From Rhizobium mongolense USDA 1844 (GTDB taxonomy: Bacteria; Pseudomonadota; Alphaproteobacteria; Rhizobiales; Rhizobiaceae), in assembly GCF_000419765.1 (NCBI RefSeq), contig NZ_ATTQ01000011.1, forward strand, positions 124,001-188,000: a stretch of DNA of 64,000 nucleotides. Reading direction: 5' to 3'. Shown here one piece after another: positions 1-7,269 of the stretch (its first letter is position 1; each line of letters starts with the position of its first letter). A program made the position numbers and the translations under genes. Below the pieces are notes generated by a model. The model had not been told where the DNA came from and searched no databases. It saw only the letters and a program-made list of their open reading frames with translations.

Positions 1-239
1 AGCGCCATGACGGTGAAAACGGTGGCGAAGACGATACTCAGCCTGTCGACCTTCGCAATCAGGATTTCCTGCCCGATAAACCTCGCCTCGCCATAACTGC
101 CCGGCTCCATCGTGAGCACGGCAAGGATCGCCAGCGTCGGGATCAGCAGCAGATAGGCCTTTCCGATCGATCCCCTGAGGAACGGTATCGGCAGAGCACC
201 GAGAATGAAAAGCAGAGCCGGATGGATGAAGTCAGTCAT
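1..239 (-). CDS. Complex I/Mrp-like antiporter subunit (NuoL/M/N or MnhD type), 3' end outside window
   Basis: Only the first 79 codons lie in the window; the gene continues beyond the left edge. The protein begins MTDFIHPALLFILGALPIPF and has at least two hydrophobic segments followed by a short VDRLSIVFATVF stretch, the usual N-terminal layout of proton-pumping NuoL/M/N and MrpA/D antiporter subunits. The start ATG overlaps the stop of the upstream small gene by 8 bases, so the two are probably translationally coupled. It is the last visible gene of a minus-strand operon with NuoJ- and NuoK-like subunits. Whether it is closer to NuoM, NuoL or MrpD cannot be decided from this fragment. Confidence 0.75.
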   Translation of the reverse strand, partial: MTDFIHPALLFILGALPIPFLRGSIGKAYLLLIPTLAILAVLTMEPGSYGEARFIGQEILIAKVDRLSIVFATVFTVMA

Positions 240-486
240 AATAGTCCTCGCGCCGCATCAGCCCGATCCGATGACCGAGAAACTTGGAAACGAAGATGAG
301 CAGAACGCAGGAGCCGAAACCGTAGACGGCGGACCAGCCAGGCAGGCGCTCCCAAAGATATTCGGCGTGTTCGCGAGAAACCAGAAAGTCGGCGGCGACG
401 ATCAGAACGAGTGCCAGATAGAACAGTCGGCGGCGCTGCCTTGCCCATTCTTCGTCACCAAAGAAGTCGACCAAGCGCTTGATCAT
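232..486 (-). CDS. Small two-helix membrane protein of a complex I-like operon
   Basis: An 84-residue protein with a charged N-terminus (MIKRLVDFFGDEEWARQRRR), two predicted membrane segments (about residues 21-36 and 53-70) and a charged tail ending MRREDYYD. The start overlaps the stop of the upstream antiporter-like gene as ATGA, and its own stop lies inside the start of the next gene, so it sits in a fully coupled operon. I do not recognise a named family. Position suggests a small accessory or assembly subunit of the membrane module, comparable in size only to small Mrp subunits such as MrpF or MrpG. Function is inferred from context. Confidence 0.75.
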   Translation of the reverse strand: MIKRLVDFFGDEEWARQRRRLFYLALVLIVAADFLVSREHAEYLWERLPGWSAVYGFGSCVLLIFVSKFLGHRIGLMRREDYYD

Positions 487-1946
487 CTGACCACTCCGTC
501 CGCCAGAATAAGAAAATAATCGGGGAAGATGCCCATCAGCACCGATAGGATGGCAGTCGCGACAAGCGGGATCGTGATCATCGGAATTTCCCGGACCGTC
601 GTCCGGCTCTCCTGCGGTTCGGTCCCGAAAAAGGCGACATAGCTGACCGGCAGGAAATAGGCGGCGTTCAGGATCGAACTCACCAGGAGTACGACCAGGA
701 ATGCGATCTGTCCCGCCTCCACCGACCCCAGCGTCAAATACCATTTGCTGACGAATCCCGCAGTCGGCGGCACCCCGATCATGCTGAGCGAGGCGACGAA
801 GAATGCCCCCATCGTCCAGGGCAGTCGGCGGCCGATGCCGGCCATGTCGCTGATGTTGCGTTTTCCCGACGCGCAGTAGATCGACCCGGCGCAAAAAAAC
901 AGCGTGATCTTGGAAAAGGCGTGCGCCGCAATGTGGATGATCCCGCCGACCATTGCGACCGGCGACAACAGGACCGCGCCCAAGACGATGTAGGAGAGCT
1001 GGGAAACCGTCGAATAGGCGAGCCTCGCCTTCAGGTCGTCCCGTGTCAGGGCGTAGACCGACGCCATCAGGATCGTGAATGAAACCAGATAGGCCGTGGC
1101 GATGCCGAGGCCCAGCTCTCCGACCAGCCCGACGCCGAAGACATGGAACACCACCCGCAGCACACAAAACACACCCATCTTGACGACAGCCACTGCATGC
1201 AAGAGCGCGCTGACAGGCGTTGGCGCCACCATGGCGGCCGGCAGCCAGGCGTGCATGGGCATCACCGCAGCCTTGGCGAAGCCGAAAAGATAGCAGAAAT
1301 AGACGACCGTCAGCAGCGGCGCCGAGGCATTGACACCCTCCAATAGCCCCCCCGCCACAAAGTCGAGCGACCCCGCGATGGAATAGGTCAGGGCCAGCGC
1401 GGCAAGCAGCACGCTTTTCGACGCGCCCATCAGATAGACGAGGTACTTGCGGCTTCCCGCCCATCCCTCTTCGTCCTCGTGGTGGTAGACGAGCGGATAG
1501 GTAACGAGGCTGAGCACCTCGTAGAAGATCACCAGCGTGAAGAGATTGGCGGCAAAGGCCCCTCCAACGGCCGCCGCGAGGCTGGTGGCGAAACAGGCAA
1601 AGAATCGGGTCTGCGCATGCTCGTTCAAGTGCCGCATGTAGCCGACGGAATAGACCGCAGCGACGATCCATAGGAGTGACGAGACGGTAGCGAACACCAT
1701 GCCGAGCGCATCCGCCCGGAAGGCGAAGTCGGCCCCCGGCAGGATCTCGAACAGGCGCAAATCGACGGTTCCGCCCGCCAACACCGTGGGCGCCATAGAG
1801 GCGACAATCGCAAACAGGGCGATCGCGGCCAACGGCGAGACGAGATCGCGGATTTTCTCGCGGTTGTTCAAAAGAAGAACTGCCACGGCGGTCAGGCCCG
1901 GGACGGCGACGGCAAGCAGCGGCCTGATCGATATCACCGGGTCCAA
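483..1946 (-). CDS. Proton-conducting antiporter-like subunit (NuoN/MnhD family)
   Basis: A 487-residue, almost entirely hydrophobic protein with about 14 expected membrane helices. It shows the family core: a helix with FYEVLSLVTYPLV (the conserved glutamate of proton-pumping antiporter subunits), a lysine in YLMGASKSVLL, and the discontinuous-helix region MPMHAWLPAAMVAPTPVSALLHA, followed by AYSTVSQLSYI. These are hallmarks of NuoL/M/N and MrpA/D proteins that move H+ or exchange Na+/H+. It starts 4 bases after the NuoK-like gene and overlaps the next gene by ATGA. Calling it subunit D of a cation/proton antiporter or a NuoN-like subunit is equally fair on sequence alone. Confidence 0.85.
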   Translation of the reverse strand: MDPVISIRPLLAVAVPGLTAVAVLLLNNREKIRDLVSPLAAIALFAIVASMAPTVLAGGTVDLRLFEILPGADFAFRADALGMVFATVSSLLWIVAAVYSVGYMRHLNEHAQTRFFACFATSLAAAVGGAFAANLFTLVIFYEVLSLVTYPLVYHHEDEEGWAGSRKYLVYLMGASKSVLLAALALTYSIAGSLDFVAGGLLEGVNASAPLLTVVYFCYLFGFAKAAVMPMHAWLPAAMVAPTPVSALLHAVAVVKMGVFCVLRVVFHVFGVGLVGELGLGIATAYLVSFTILMASVYALTRDDLKARLAYSTVSQLSYIVLGAVLLSPVAMVGGIIHIAAHAFSKITLFFCAGSIYCASGKRNISDMAGIGRRLPWTMGAFFVASLSMIGVPPTAGFVSKWYLTLGSVEAGQIAFLVVLLVSSILNAAYFLPVSYVAFFGTEPQESRTTVREIPMITIPLVATAILSVLMGIFPDYFLILADGVVR

Positions 1947-1950
1947 GCCG

Positions 1951-2253
1951 CTATCCTTTCATCATGGTCACGTCGTCGACCTTGAGAGTGGATTTGTTCC
2001 TCACAAGAGCGACCAGGATGCCAAGAGCAACGGCAACCTCCGCCGCAGTGATTGCTATGACGAAGATGGCGAAGATCTGCCCGCGCAAGTCGTCGTAGAT
2101 GCGTCCGAATGCGATGAAATTGATGTTGACCGAGTTTAGCAGCAACTCCAGCGACATCAGCACGACCAGAATATTGCGCCTGAGCAGCACGCCCGCCGCT
2201 CCGATCACGAACAGAACCACCCCGAGCAGGATATACCACGACAGCGGAACCAT
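1951..2253 (-). CDS. NuoK/MrpC-like membrane subunit
   Basis: A 100-residue, three-helix protein with the NuoK signature: GVLLRRNILVVLMSLELLLN, where the glutamate in helix 2 lies in the proton path, then ITAAEVAVALGILVAL with the second conserved glutamate. The ATG at 2253 overlaps the upstream NuoJ-like stop by one base (TGATG); a GTG one codon earlier is possible. The upstream stretch GGAGCGGGGG can serve as ribosome binding site. In complex I this subunit links the quinone module to the antiporters; in Mrp complexes the equivalent is MrpC. The NuoJ neighbour makes the complex I reading more natural. Confidence 0.88.
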   Translation of the reverse strand: MVPLSWYILLGVVLFVIGAAGVLLRRNILVVLMSLELLLNSVNINFIAFGRIYDDLRGQIFAIFVIAITAAEVAVALGILVALVRNKSTLKVDDVTMMKG

Positions 2254-2747
2254 CACCCCCGCTCCTTCCGCGCCAGCACGATGGCGCCGACCAAAGCCAC
2301 CAACAGGATGACGGAGGCGACCTCAAACGGCAGAAGATAGCCGGCGAAAAGCGTCGTGCTGAGCTGCCTGATCTCATCGCCACCGCCCACAGGGACGGTG
2401 ACCGAAAAGCGATCGCTCCAGAGCACCAATGCCGACATCTCGATCCCAAGCAGAACGAGCATCACCAGTGCCGGCAGGTTGCCCCCTGGCAAGAACCGCT
2501 GCGACATTGCCTCACGCACATCGATCATCATGATCACGAATAGGAACAGGACCATGATCGCGCCGACATATACGAAGATCTGGATGACCGCGAGCAACGG
2601 CGCTTCGAGCAGGACGAAGATTGCCGAAATCTGCAGGAAACATGCCATCAGCGCCAATGCGCAGTGAACCGGATTGCGCGCCAGGACCACGGTCAGGGCC
2701 GTGATCACGGACACCGTAGCGAACAGAAGAAAGAACCCCTGAGCCAT
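2253..2747 (-). CDS. NuoJ-like membrane subunit
   Basis: A 164-residue protein with five expected membrane helices. The NuoJ hallmark third helix is present as AVIQIFVYVGAIMVLFLFVIMM, with glycine and tyrosine of the pi-bulge region, and the C-terminal helix EVASVILLVALVGAIVLA is typical. The start was placed at the ATG at 2747 because GGGAGGGT lies about 7 bases upstream; an upstream in-frame extension of 22 codons lacks NuoJ similarity. It is the first gene of the minus-strand operon. In complex I, NuoJ sits beside NuoK at the quinone end; no peripheral-arm genes are seen upstream, which instead holds pseudogenes. Confidence 0.88.
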   Translation of the reverse strand: MAQGFFLLFATVSVITALTVVLARNPVHCALALMACFLQISAIFVLLEAPLLAVIQIFVYVGAIMVLFLFVIMMIDVREAMSQRFLPGGNLPALVMLVLLGIEMSALVLWSDRFSVTVPVGGGDEIRQLSTTLFAGYLLPFEVASVILLVALVGAIVLARKERG

Positions 2748-2853
2748 CGACGCGACCCTCCCACGCGAGCTGTCACTCGGCGCGAGACGGCCGGATTTGA
2801 AATAGCTCCGCACTTCAGGTGCATTTATAAATTGTGCCCTAGTATCGGATTTT

Positions 2854-3063
2854 TCACAAGATTATTGTCGTCAGCACACAAACCACTGCGGGTCTGATGT
2901 CGCTGAGCCGCTCGCCAAGATCTCGAAGCGCCGCCGCCATGGCAATCCAGACACGCTTGCGTTGCCCGCCGGAAAGCTCGTCCATCGGTCTTTCGGCAAG
3001 ATCTGAGGTTTGGTGCGACGGGCGCGCCGCCACGGCTTCCTCCCTGGTCTGCGCCGGCCAGCA
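2854..3063 (-). pseudogene. Remnant of a siderophore-type ABC transporter ATPase
   Basis: On the minus strand an open stretch reads REEAVAARPSHQTSDLAERP followed by MDELSGGQRKRVWIAMA, which is the ABC signature region of FecE/FepC-type iron-siderophore ATPases. It is preceded by a stop codon and, after WIAMA, runs into unrelated residues before a stop. Walker A and Walker B are both missing, so only about 45 codons of the original gene remain. The segment lies next to another decayed gene, which suggests an old deletion junction. It cannot make a functional protein. Confidence 0.6.
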
Positions 3064-3097
3064 TCAACCGATCTTCTTGGCCGGCCGGCCTTTATGT

Positions 3098-3638
3098 TCA
3101 CCCCCGATTTGCTGCCTTCACGAACATCGCCAGTTCGCGCCCAAAGCGGTCGGGTTCCTCGTAAAAGGGCGAAGGGCCGCTGTTGGCAACGATCGACAAG
3201 CGGCTGTCCTTGTGGATCGCTTTTACTCGTTCCGACATGGCCGGACGGACAAGCCGATCGTGCTTGCCGTGCGTCAGGAGAATGGGGCCGGAAAAGTCGG
3301 TGAACGCAGGCTCAAGATCTGAGGTTGGTTCTTCAAATAACCTTCGTTCCCTGCGCCAGGCGTCATGCCGTTGATGACAAACGCGGGGGTTCCAGGGTGG
3401 CGGGGTTCAACCTGGTCGACGCGGTCATCGAGCTGTCGCCGGATCGTCCGACCCGCTGGCGGGAGAATTTACGGGTGCGACGACGTCGCACTCGCGCGCC
3501 AGCGACGAAGCCACCGAGCGACCAGTCCACCAGCACCGCGCGACGCAGGTTGGATTCGGCTGTGACGGCAGCGATATCGTCAGCCCAGAGATCGGCGTCG
3601 GACACAGGCATCGAGCGCGGAGGGGCTATGCTCCGCAA
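3098..3638 (-). pseudogene. Decayed alpha/beta hydrolase gene
   Basis: Two pieces of one alpha/beta-hydrolase gene are visible in different frames. The 5' piece reads SDADLWADDIAAVTAESNLR then VLVDWSLGGFVAGA, the nucleophile-elbow region, with the usual first glycine of GxSxG replaced by Asp. The 3' piece reads FTDFSGPILLTHGKHDRLVR, then ERVKAIHKDSRLSIVANSG and FYEEPDRFGRELAMFVKAA before a stop at 3098. The latter carries the acid-residue strand but the catalytic histidine position reads SGPSPF rather than AGHAPF. Frameshift and internal loss separate the pieces, so the gene is inactive. Confidence 0.6.
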
Positions 3639-3733
3639 AAATAGTCTTATCTATCTTTAAGAATCTCGCCGTCTATTTGCGGCATAAGTTCAGGGTCCAA
3701 ATGAACCTTCATGAAAGTCGAACAAAAAGCCGC

Positions 3734-3786
3734 GGATTATCCTAGAGCTTTTTGTACTTTCTAACGGATGATAATTTGGATTATCC
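3734..3786 (+). promoter_or_regulatory. Pair of identical 9-bp palindromes upstream of groES
   Basis: The odd palindrome GGATTATCC occurs at 3734-3742 and again at 3778-3786, 44 bases apart centre to centre, about four helical turns, in the AT-rich leader of groESL. It could be an operator pair, but no regulator can be named and chance cannot be excluded. Confidence 0.25.
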
Positions 3787-3804
3787 GCTCGCAGATAATA
3801 TTTC

Positions 3805-3831
3805 TTGGCAATCCTACCAATCGAGTGCCAG
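3805..3831 (+). promoter_or_regulatory. CIRCE-like HrcA operator
   Basis: The arms TTGGCAATC and GAGTGCCAG are separated by exactly 9 bases, the same geometry as the CIRCE element (TTAGCACTC-N9-GAGTGCTAA) that HrcA binds upstream of groESL. Two or three positions in each arm differ from the consensus. It lies 55 bases before the groES start, the expected place, so HrcA control of this chaperonin operon is likely. Confidence 0.65.
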
Positions 3832-3885
3832 AGATGTTATGTAATAGTTGCGGCCGCCCTATGCGCCGACCGCAGAAAGATCCTC

Positions 3886-4203
3886 ATGACATTCCGTCCT
3901 CTCCACGACCGCGTCGTCATACGGCGCGCGAAAGGTGACCTAATATCCAAGGGCGGGATCATCATTCCCGACACCGCCAAGGAAAAGCCGCAGGAAGGCG
4001 AAGTGATCGCCGTTGGGCCGGGCTTGCGCGACGAAAATGGGCGGCTGACGGCGCCCGACGCGGAGACCGGCGATCTGATCGTATTGGGAAAGTGGACGGG
4101 AACCGAGATCGGGATCGATGGCGAAGATCTCCTGATCATGAAGGAGTGCGACATCATGGACATCGTCGAAAAGACCGAGGCGACCGCCGACACGACCGCC
4201 TGA
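3886..4203 (+). CDS. groES: Co-chaperonin GroES (10 kDa)
   Basis: A 105-residue GroES: it starts MTFRPLHDRVVIRR, has the mobile-loop region KGGIIIPDTAKEKPQEGEVI, then the VGPG turn and KECDIMDIVE at the end. It caps the GroEL ring in the cytosol during ATP-driven protein folding. The start at 3886 matches the family N-terminus; an upstream in-frame ATG at 3805 lies inside the CIRCE-like operator and adds residues not found in GroES. groEL follows after 49 bases. The tail (KTEATADTTA) is slightly longer than usual. Rhizobia usually carry several groESL copies; this one is an accessory-looking copy. Confidence 0.97.
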   Translation: MTFRPLHDRVVIRRAKGDLISKGGIIIPDTAKEKPQEGEVIAVGPGLRDENGRLTAPDAETGDLIVLGKWTGTEIGIDGEDLLIMKECDIMDIVEKTEATADTTA

Positions 4204-4252
4204 TCCGCCGAATTCCGACCCCGACTCTCAAGACCGAACTGGACCACAGACA

Positions 4253-5887
4253 ATGTCTGCCAAGCAAATCATCTTCTCCACCGACGCACGCGATCGTCTT
4301 CTTCGCGGGGTCGAGGTGCTCAACAATGCCGTCAAGGTAACGTTGGGCCCCAAAGGCCGCAACGTCGTCATCGACAAGTCCTATGGCGCGCCACGCATCA
4401 CCAAGGACGGCGTCGCGGTCGCCAAGGAAATCGAACTTGCGGACAAGTTCGAGAACATGGGCGCACAGATGGTGCGCGAAGTGGCATCCAAGACCAACGA
4501 TCTTGCGGGCGACGGCACCACAACCGCGACGGTGCTCGCGGCCTCCATCTTTCGCGAAGGCGCCAAACTTGTTGCGGCCGGGATGAACCCCATGGATTTG
4601 AGGCGCGGCATCGATCTTGGCGTTGCGGCCGTACTCGCGGAAATCAAAGCGCGCGCCACGAAGGTTAGCTCATCGAGCGAGATCGCCCAGGTCGGCACAA
4701 TCGCCGCCAATGGCGATGCGACGGTGGGCAAAATGATCGCTGATGCGATGGAAAAGGTTGGCAACGAAGGTGTGATCACAGTCGAGGAGGCCAGGACGGC
4801 CGATACTGAACTCGATGTCGTCGAGGGCATGCAGTTCGACCGGGGCTATCTCTCGCCTTACTTCGTAACCAATGCCGAAAAAATGCGCGTGGAGCTGGAG
4901 GACCCATATATCCTTGTCTATGAGAAGAAGCTCGGCAATCTGCAGGCAATGCTGCCCATCCTCGAAGCCGTGGTGCAGAGCGGCAAGTCGCTGCTTATTA
5001 TTTCCGAGGATGTCGAAGGCGAAGCTCTGGCCACGTTGGTCGTCAATAAGTTGCGGGGCGGATTGAAGGTCGCTGCCGTCAAGGCCCCGGGCTTCGGCGA
5101 TCGCCGCAAGGCCATGCTGGAGGACATCGCCATTCTGACGGCCGGCCAGATGATCTCCGAGGATCTCGGCATCAAGCTGGAAAATGTCACGCTGGATATG
5201 CTCGGGCGCACCAAGCGGGCACTGATCGAAAAGGATACCACCACGATCATAGACGGCGCAGGTGCAAAATCTGAGATCGCTCGACGCATCAGCCAGATTA
5301 AGGCGCAGATCGAGGAAACCACCTCCGACTACGACAAGGAAAAACTGCAAGAGCGCCTTGCAAAACTCGCCGGCGGCGTTGCGGTGATCCGCGTCGGCGG
5401 CTCGACCGAAATTGAAGTCAAGGAGAAAAAGGACCGCATTGACGATGCCCTGAACGCCACCCGTGCGGCGGTCGAGGAGGGTATCGTGCCGGGCGGAGGC
5501 GTCGCCCTGTTGCGCGCCAAGTCGGTCCTTGCGGGGCTAACTGCAGAAAACGCCGACGTGACAGCGGGGATTTCGGTCGTGCTGAGGGCGCTGGAAGCCC
5601 CGATCCGGCAGATCGCCGATAATGCCGGTGTCGAGGGCTCTATCGTTATTGGCAAACTCGCCGACAGCACGGATTACAACCAGGGGTTCGACGCACAGAC
5701 GGAGACCTACGTCGATATGATCAAGGCTGGCATTGTCGATCCTGCCAAGGTCGTGCGGACCGCTTTGCAAGACGCCGGCTCGATCGCAGCACTTCTGATC
5801 ACCGCCGAAGCGGTGATTGCCGATATTCCCGAAAGAGAATCTGCGCTGCCGGCCGGAAGCGCCGACATGAGTAGCATGGGATACTGA
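4253..5887 (+). CDS. groEL: Chaperonin GroEL (60 kDa)
   Basis: A 544-residue chaperonin covering the full family length. Diagnostic segments are TLGPKGRNVVIDKSYGAPRI, DGVAVAKEIEL, the ATP site NDLAGDGTTTATVLA, the apical domain and EEGIVPGGGVALLRA near the C-terminus. It forms the folding ring with GroES and shares its transcript. The tail reads LPAGSADMSSMGY, without the repeated GGM motif of housekeeping GroEL proteins; this tail projects into the folding chamber, so its loss may alter chamber properties. That, together with several unusual substitutions, suggests a specialised paralogue rather than the main essential copy. Confidence 0.97.
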   Translation: MSAKQIIFSTDARDRLLRGVEVLNNAVKVTLGPKGRNVVIDKSYGAPRITKDGVAVAKEIELADKFENMGAQMVREVASKTNDLAGDGTTTATVLAASIFREGAKLVAAGMNPMDLRRGIDLGVAAVLAEIKARATKVSSSSEIAQVGTIAANGDATVGKMIADAMEKVGNEGVITVEEARTADTELDVVEGMQFDRGYLSPYFVTNAEKMRVELEDPYILVYEKKLGNLQAMLPILEAVVQSGKSLLIISEDVEGEALATLVVNKLRGGLKVAAVKAPGFGDRRKAMLEDIAILTAGQMISEDLGIKLENVTLDMLGRTKRALIEKDTTTIIDGAGAKSEIARRISQIKAQIEETTSDYDKEKLQERLAKLAGGVAVIRVGGSTEIEVKEKKDRIDDALNATRAAVEEGIVPGGGVALLRAKSVLAGLTAENADVTAGISVVLRALEAPIRQIADNAGVEGSIVIGKLADSTDYNQGFDAQTETYVDMIKAGIVDPAKVVRTALQDAGSIAALLITAEAVIADIPERESALPAGSADMSSMGY

Positions 5888-5959
5888 GGACAGTGCCTGA
5901 ACCGCTCGGCCAGGACGGCCGCAGCGGTGAACCAAACAACATTGGCAAGGAGAATTCCA

Positions 5960-6352
5960 ATGGTAATGCCGAGCAGCAGCAAAACATCGATTTCCCAACG
6001 TTTCGACAGCTATCAGCCATCGAAGACGATCCTCGTATGGGCTTGTGTCGTCACTGCAGTCGCCACGATCATCGTCGGATTTAACTGGGGGGGCTGGGTG
6101 ACGGGCAGCACTTCCCTCAAAGCGGCGACGACTGCGGGCGAAACAGCACGTGGAGAACTTGCATCGGCCATATGCGTTGACCGGTTCAACAGTGCGACGG
6201 ATGCCGCCGCAAAACGAATTGAATTTAAGGCTCTTCCAGACAGCTATAAGAAGCGCCAGTTCATCGAAGCCGGCGGATGGGCAACCATGCCAGGACAAAC
6301 CTCAGCTGACAGCAAGATCGCCGAAGGCTGCAGCACCGCGCTCTCCGCCTGA
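5960..6352 (+). CDS. Single-span membrane protein linked to groESL
   Basis: A 130-residue hypothetical protein with a short basic N-terminus, one membrane helix (TILVWACVVTAVATIIVGFN, about residues 22-41) and a soluble alanine-rich domain predicted outside the cytoplasm. The domain has two cysteines (SAICVDRF and EGCSTALSA) that could pair. The start at 5960 is fixed by AAGGAGA about 7 bases upstream; a slightly upstream ATG lacks this. It lies 72 bases after groEL on the same strand and may share the transcript. I do not recognise a named family or a reaction. Confidence 0.75.
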   Translation: MVMPSSSKTSISQRFDSYQPSKTILVWACVVTAVATIIVGFNWGGWVTGSTSLKAATTAGETARGELASAICVDRFNSATDAAAKRIEFKALPDSYKKRQFIEAGGWATMPGQTSADSKIAEGCSTALSA

Positions 6353-6443
6353 AACCTCCTGCCTGAGACTCGCTTGGCGCCCCGATTCAGGGTGCTTCCT
6401 CTATCCGCCAACAACAACAGCATATGAAGCGTGATCCGTTTCG

Positions 6444-6496
6444 AAAAAAAGAAGCCTCCGCCGCTCGCCGAAGGAGATTCACCGATGGAGGCTTCT
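6444..6496 (-). terminator. Rho-independent terminator
   Basis: Read on the minus strand, AGAAGCCTCC and GGAGGCTTCT form a perfect 10-bp stem with a 27-base loop, followed directly by a run of seven T. The loop contains a small UUCG-capped hairpin. It would stop minus-strand transcripts coming from the marR side or from a dedicated small RNA. Confidence 0.75.
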
Positions 6497-6590
6497 GGGT
6501 TACCTGTCTGCTTCCAAGGTTTGAGATCGTGATCGCCCTACGGTTTAAAGGATGCCGCGCGTCGACGTGCTCGATTGTCATGGAGGCCTC
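6444..6590 (-). ncRNA. Candidate small RNA ending in a strong intrinsic terminator
   Basis: The gap 6353-6809 holds no supportable gene on the plus strand. On the minus strand a purine-rich palindrome GGAGGCCTCC lies at about 6580-6589, followed by roughly 90 bases and a strong terminator at 6444-6496. A short reading frame starting at 6581 with a fair ribosome binding site runs through the terminator stem, so a stable protein seems unlikely. The arrangement fits a short regulatory RNA or an attenuated leader. The 5' end is a guess and no known rhizobial sRNA family was recognised. Confidence 0.3.
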
Positions 6591-6809
6591 CTGAAACCTA
6601 CCGCTTGGCTCGGGGTGACCCCGAGAAGGCACGTCATTTGCGGATGTTCCGCTTACGCGCATCATCGCTGAGAGCCGCGCAACTCGTCGGTGTGCGGATG
6701 CCCAGTGGAGGCGCTGGCCACCAGTTCCATGCCGCTTGCAAAACAACGACAATTCGATGCCCGCGGGATCTGAACCTGCGGTGGCCCTCCAAGCTAGCGC
6801 CTATGGGAG

Positions 6810-7259
6810 CTAACGGCGCCGTCTCACCATGGTAGCCTCCACAGCACTCAAACCGGAGGAAAGCGCCTTCAGGCCGTCTTCGCCAAGAAGGGACGCTACT
6901 TCCGCCGAATAGTTAACGGCGAGCATCGTCAGTTCGCGATAGGCAGTGCTTCCGGCAGCCGTCAACTCAAGATATTCGACGCGGCGGTCGTCCTGGTGCT
7001 GCGTTCGCTTCAGCCAGCGGCGTCTCTCAAGTGAAAAAACCGCCCGGCTGACCTTGGTCTTGTGCATCGTCGAATGGACGCCGACCTCCTTTGCCGTCAT
7101 ACGCCCTGAACTCCCAAGCGCTGCCAGCGTGCGCCACTCCGGCCGCGTCAGGCCATATTTGGCCTTGTAGGCGGCGGCAAAGCGCAGGGCGATGAATTCC
7201 GCGGCGCGATTGAGGCGAAACGGCAGGAACTGCTCGAGATCGAAATCGCCGGTGTCCAT
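6810..7259 (-). CDS. MarR-family transcriptional regulator of the homogentisate operon
   Basis: A 149-residue MarR-type winged-helix protein: an N-terminal dimer helix, then LTRPEWRTLAALGSSGRMTA, the recognition helix region MHKTKVSRAVFSLERRRWL and the wing DDRRVEYLELTAAG. The start at 7259 (MDTGDFDLEQFLPF) was chosen because upstream in-frame codons run through the operator and the divergent promoter. It is divergent from hmgA with 67 bases between the starts, which hold a palindrome suited to a MarR dimer. The likely role is repression of tyrosine and phenylalanine breakdown until a pathway intermediate is bound, with autoregulation; this is inferred from context. Confidence 0.88.
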   Translation of the reverse strand: MDTGDFDLEQFLPFRLNRAAEFIALRFAAAYKAKYGLTRPEWRTLAALGSSGRMTAKEVGVHSTMHKTKVSRAVFSLERRRWLKRTQHQDDRRVEYLELTAAGSTAYRELTMLAVNYSAEVASLLGEDGLKALSSGLSAVEATMVRRRR

Positions 7260-7269
7260 GGCTTCCTTG

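Noticed and set aside
232..1671. 479-codon open frame overlapping the antiporter gene on the same strand
   Set aside because: It is arginine- and glycine-rich without hydrophobic helices and only its last 84 codons are real; it is a frame shadow of the membrane-protein gene.
2997..3326. 14-base direct repeat as transposon or att site
   Set aside because: Only one pair, no integrase or terminal inverted repeats; kept only as a possible deletion footprint.
6387..6581. 64-codon minus-strand open frame with a good ribosome site
   Set aside because: It runs straight through a strong intrinsic terminator and ends in a cysteine-rich low-complexity tail, so an RNA explanation was preferred.
6740..6815. 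tRNA-like T-arm (GCAGGTTCAGATCCCGC) on the minus strand
   Set aside because: The T loop has G in place of the invariant A, one stem mismatch, and no matching acceptor or anticodon stem can be drawn.
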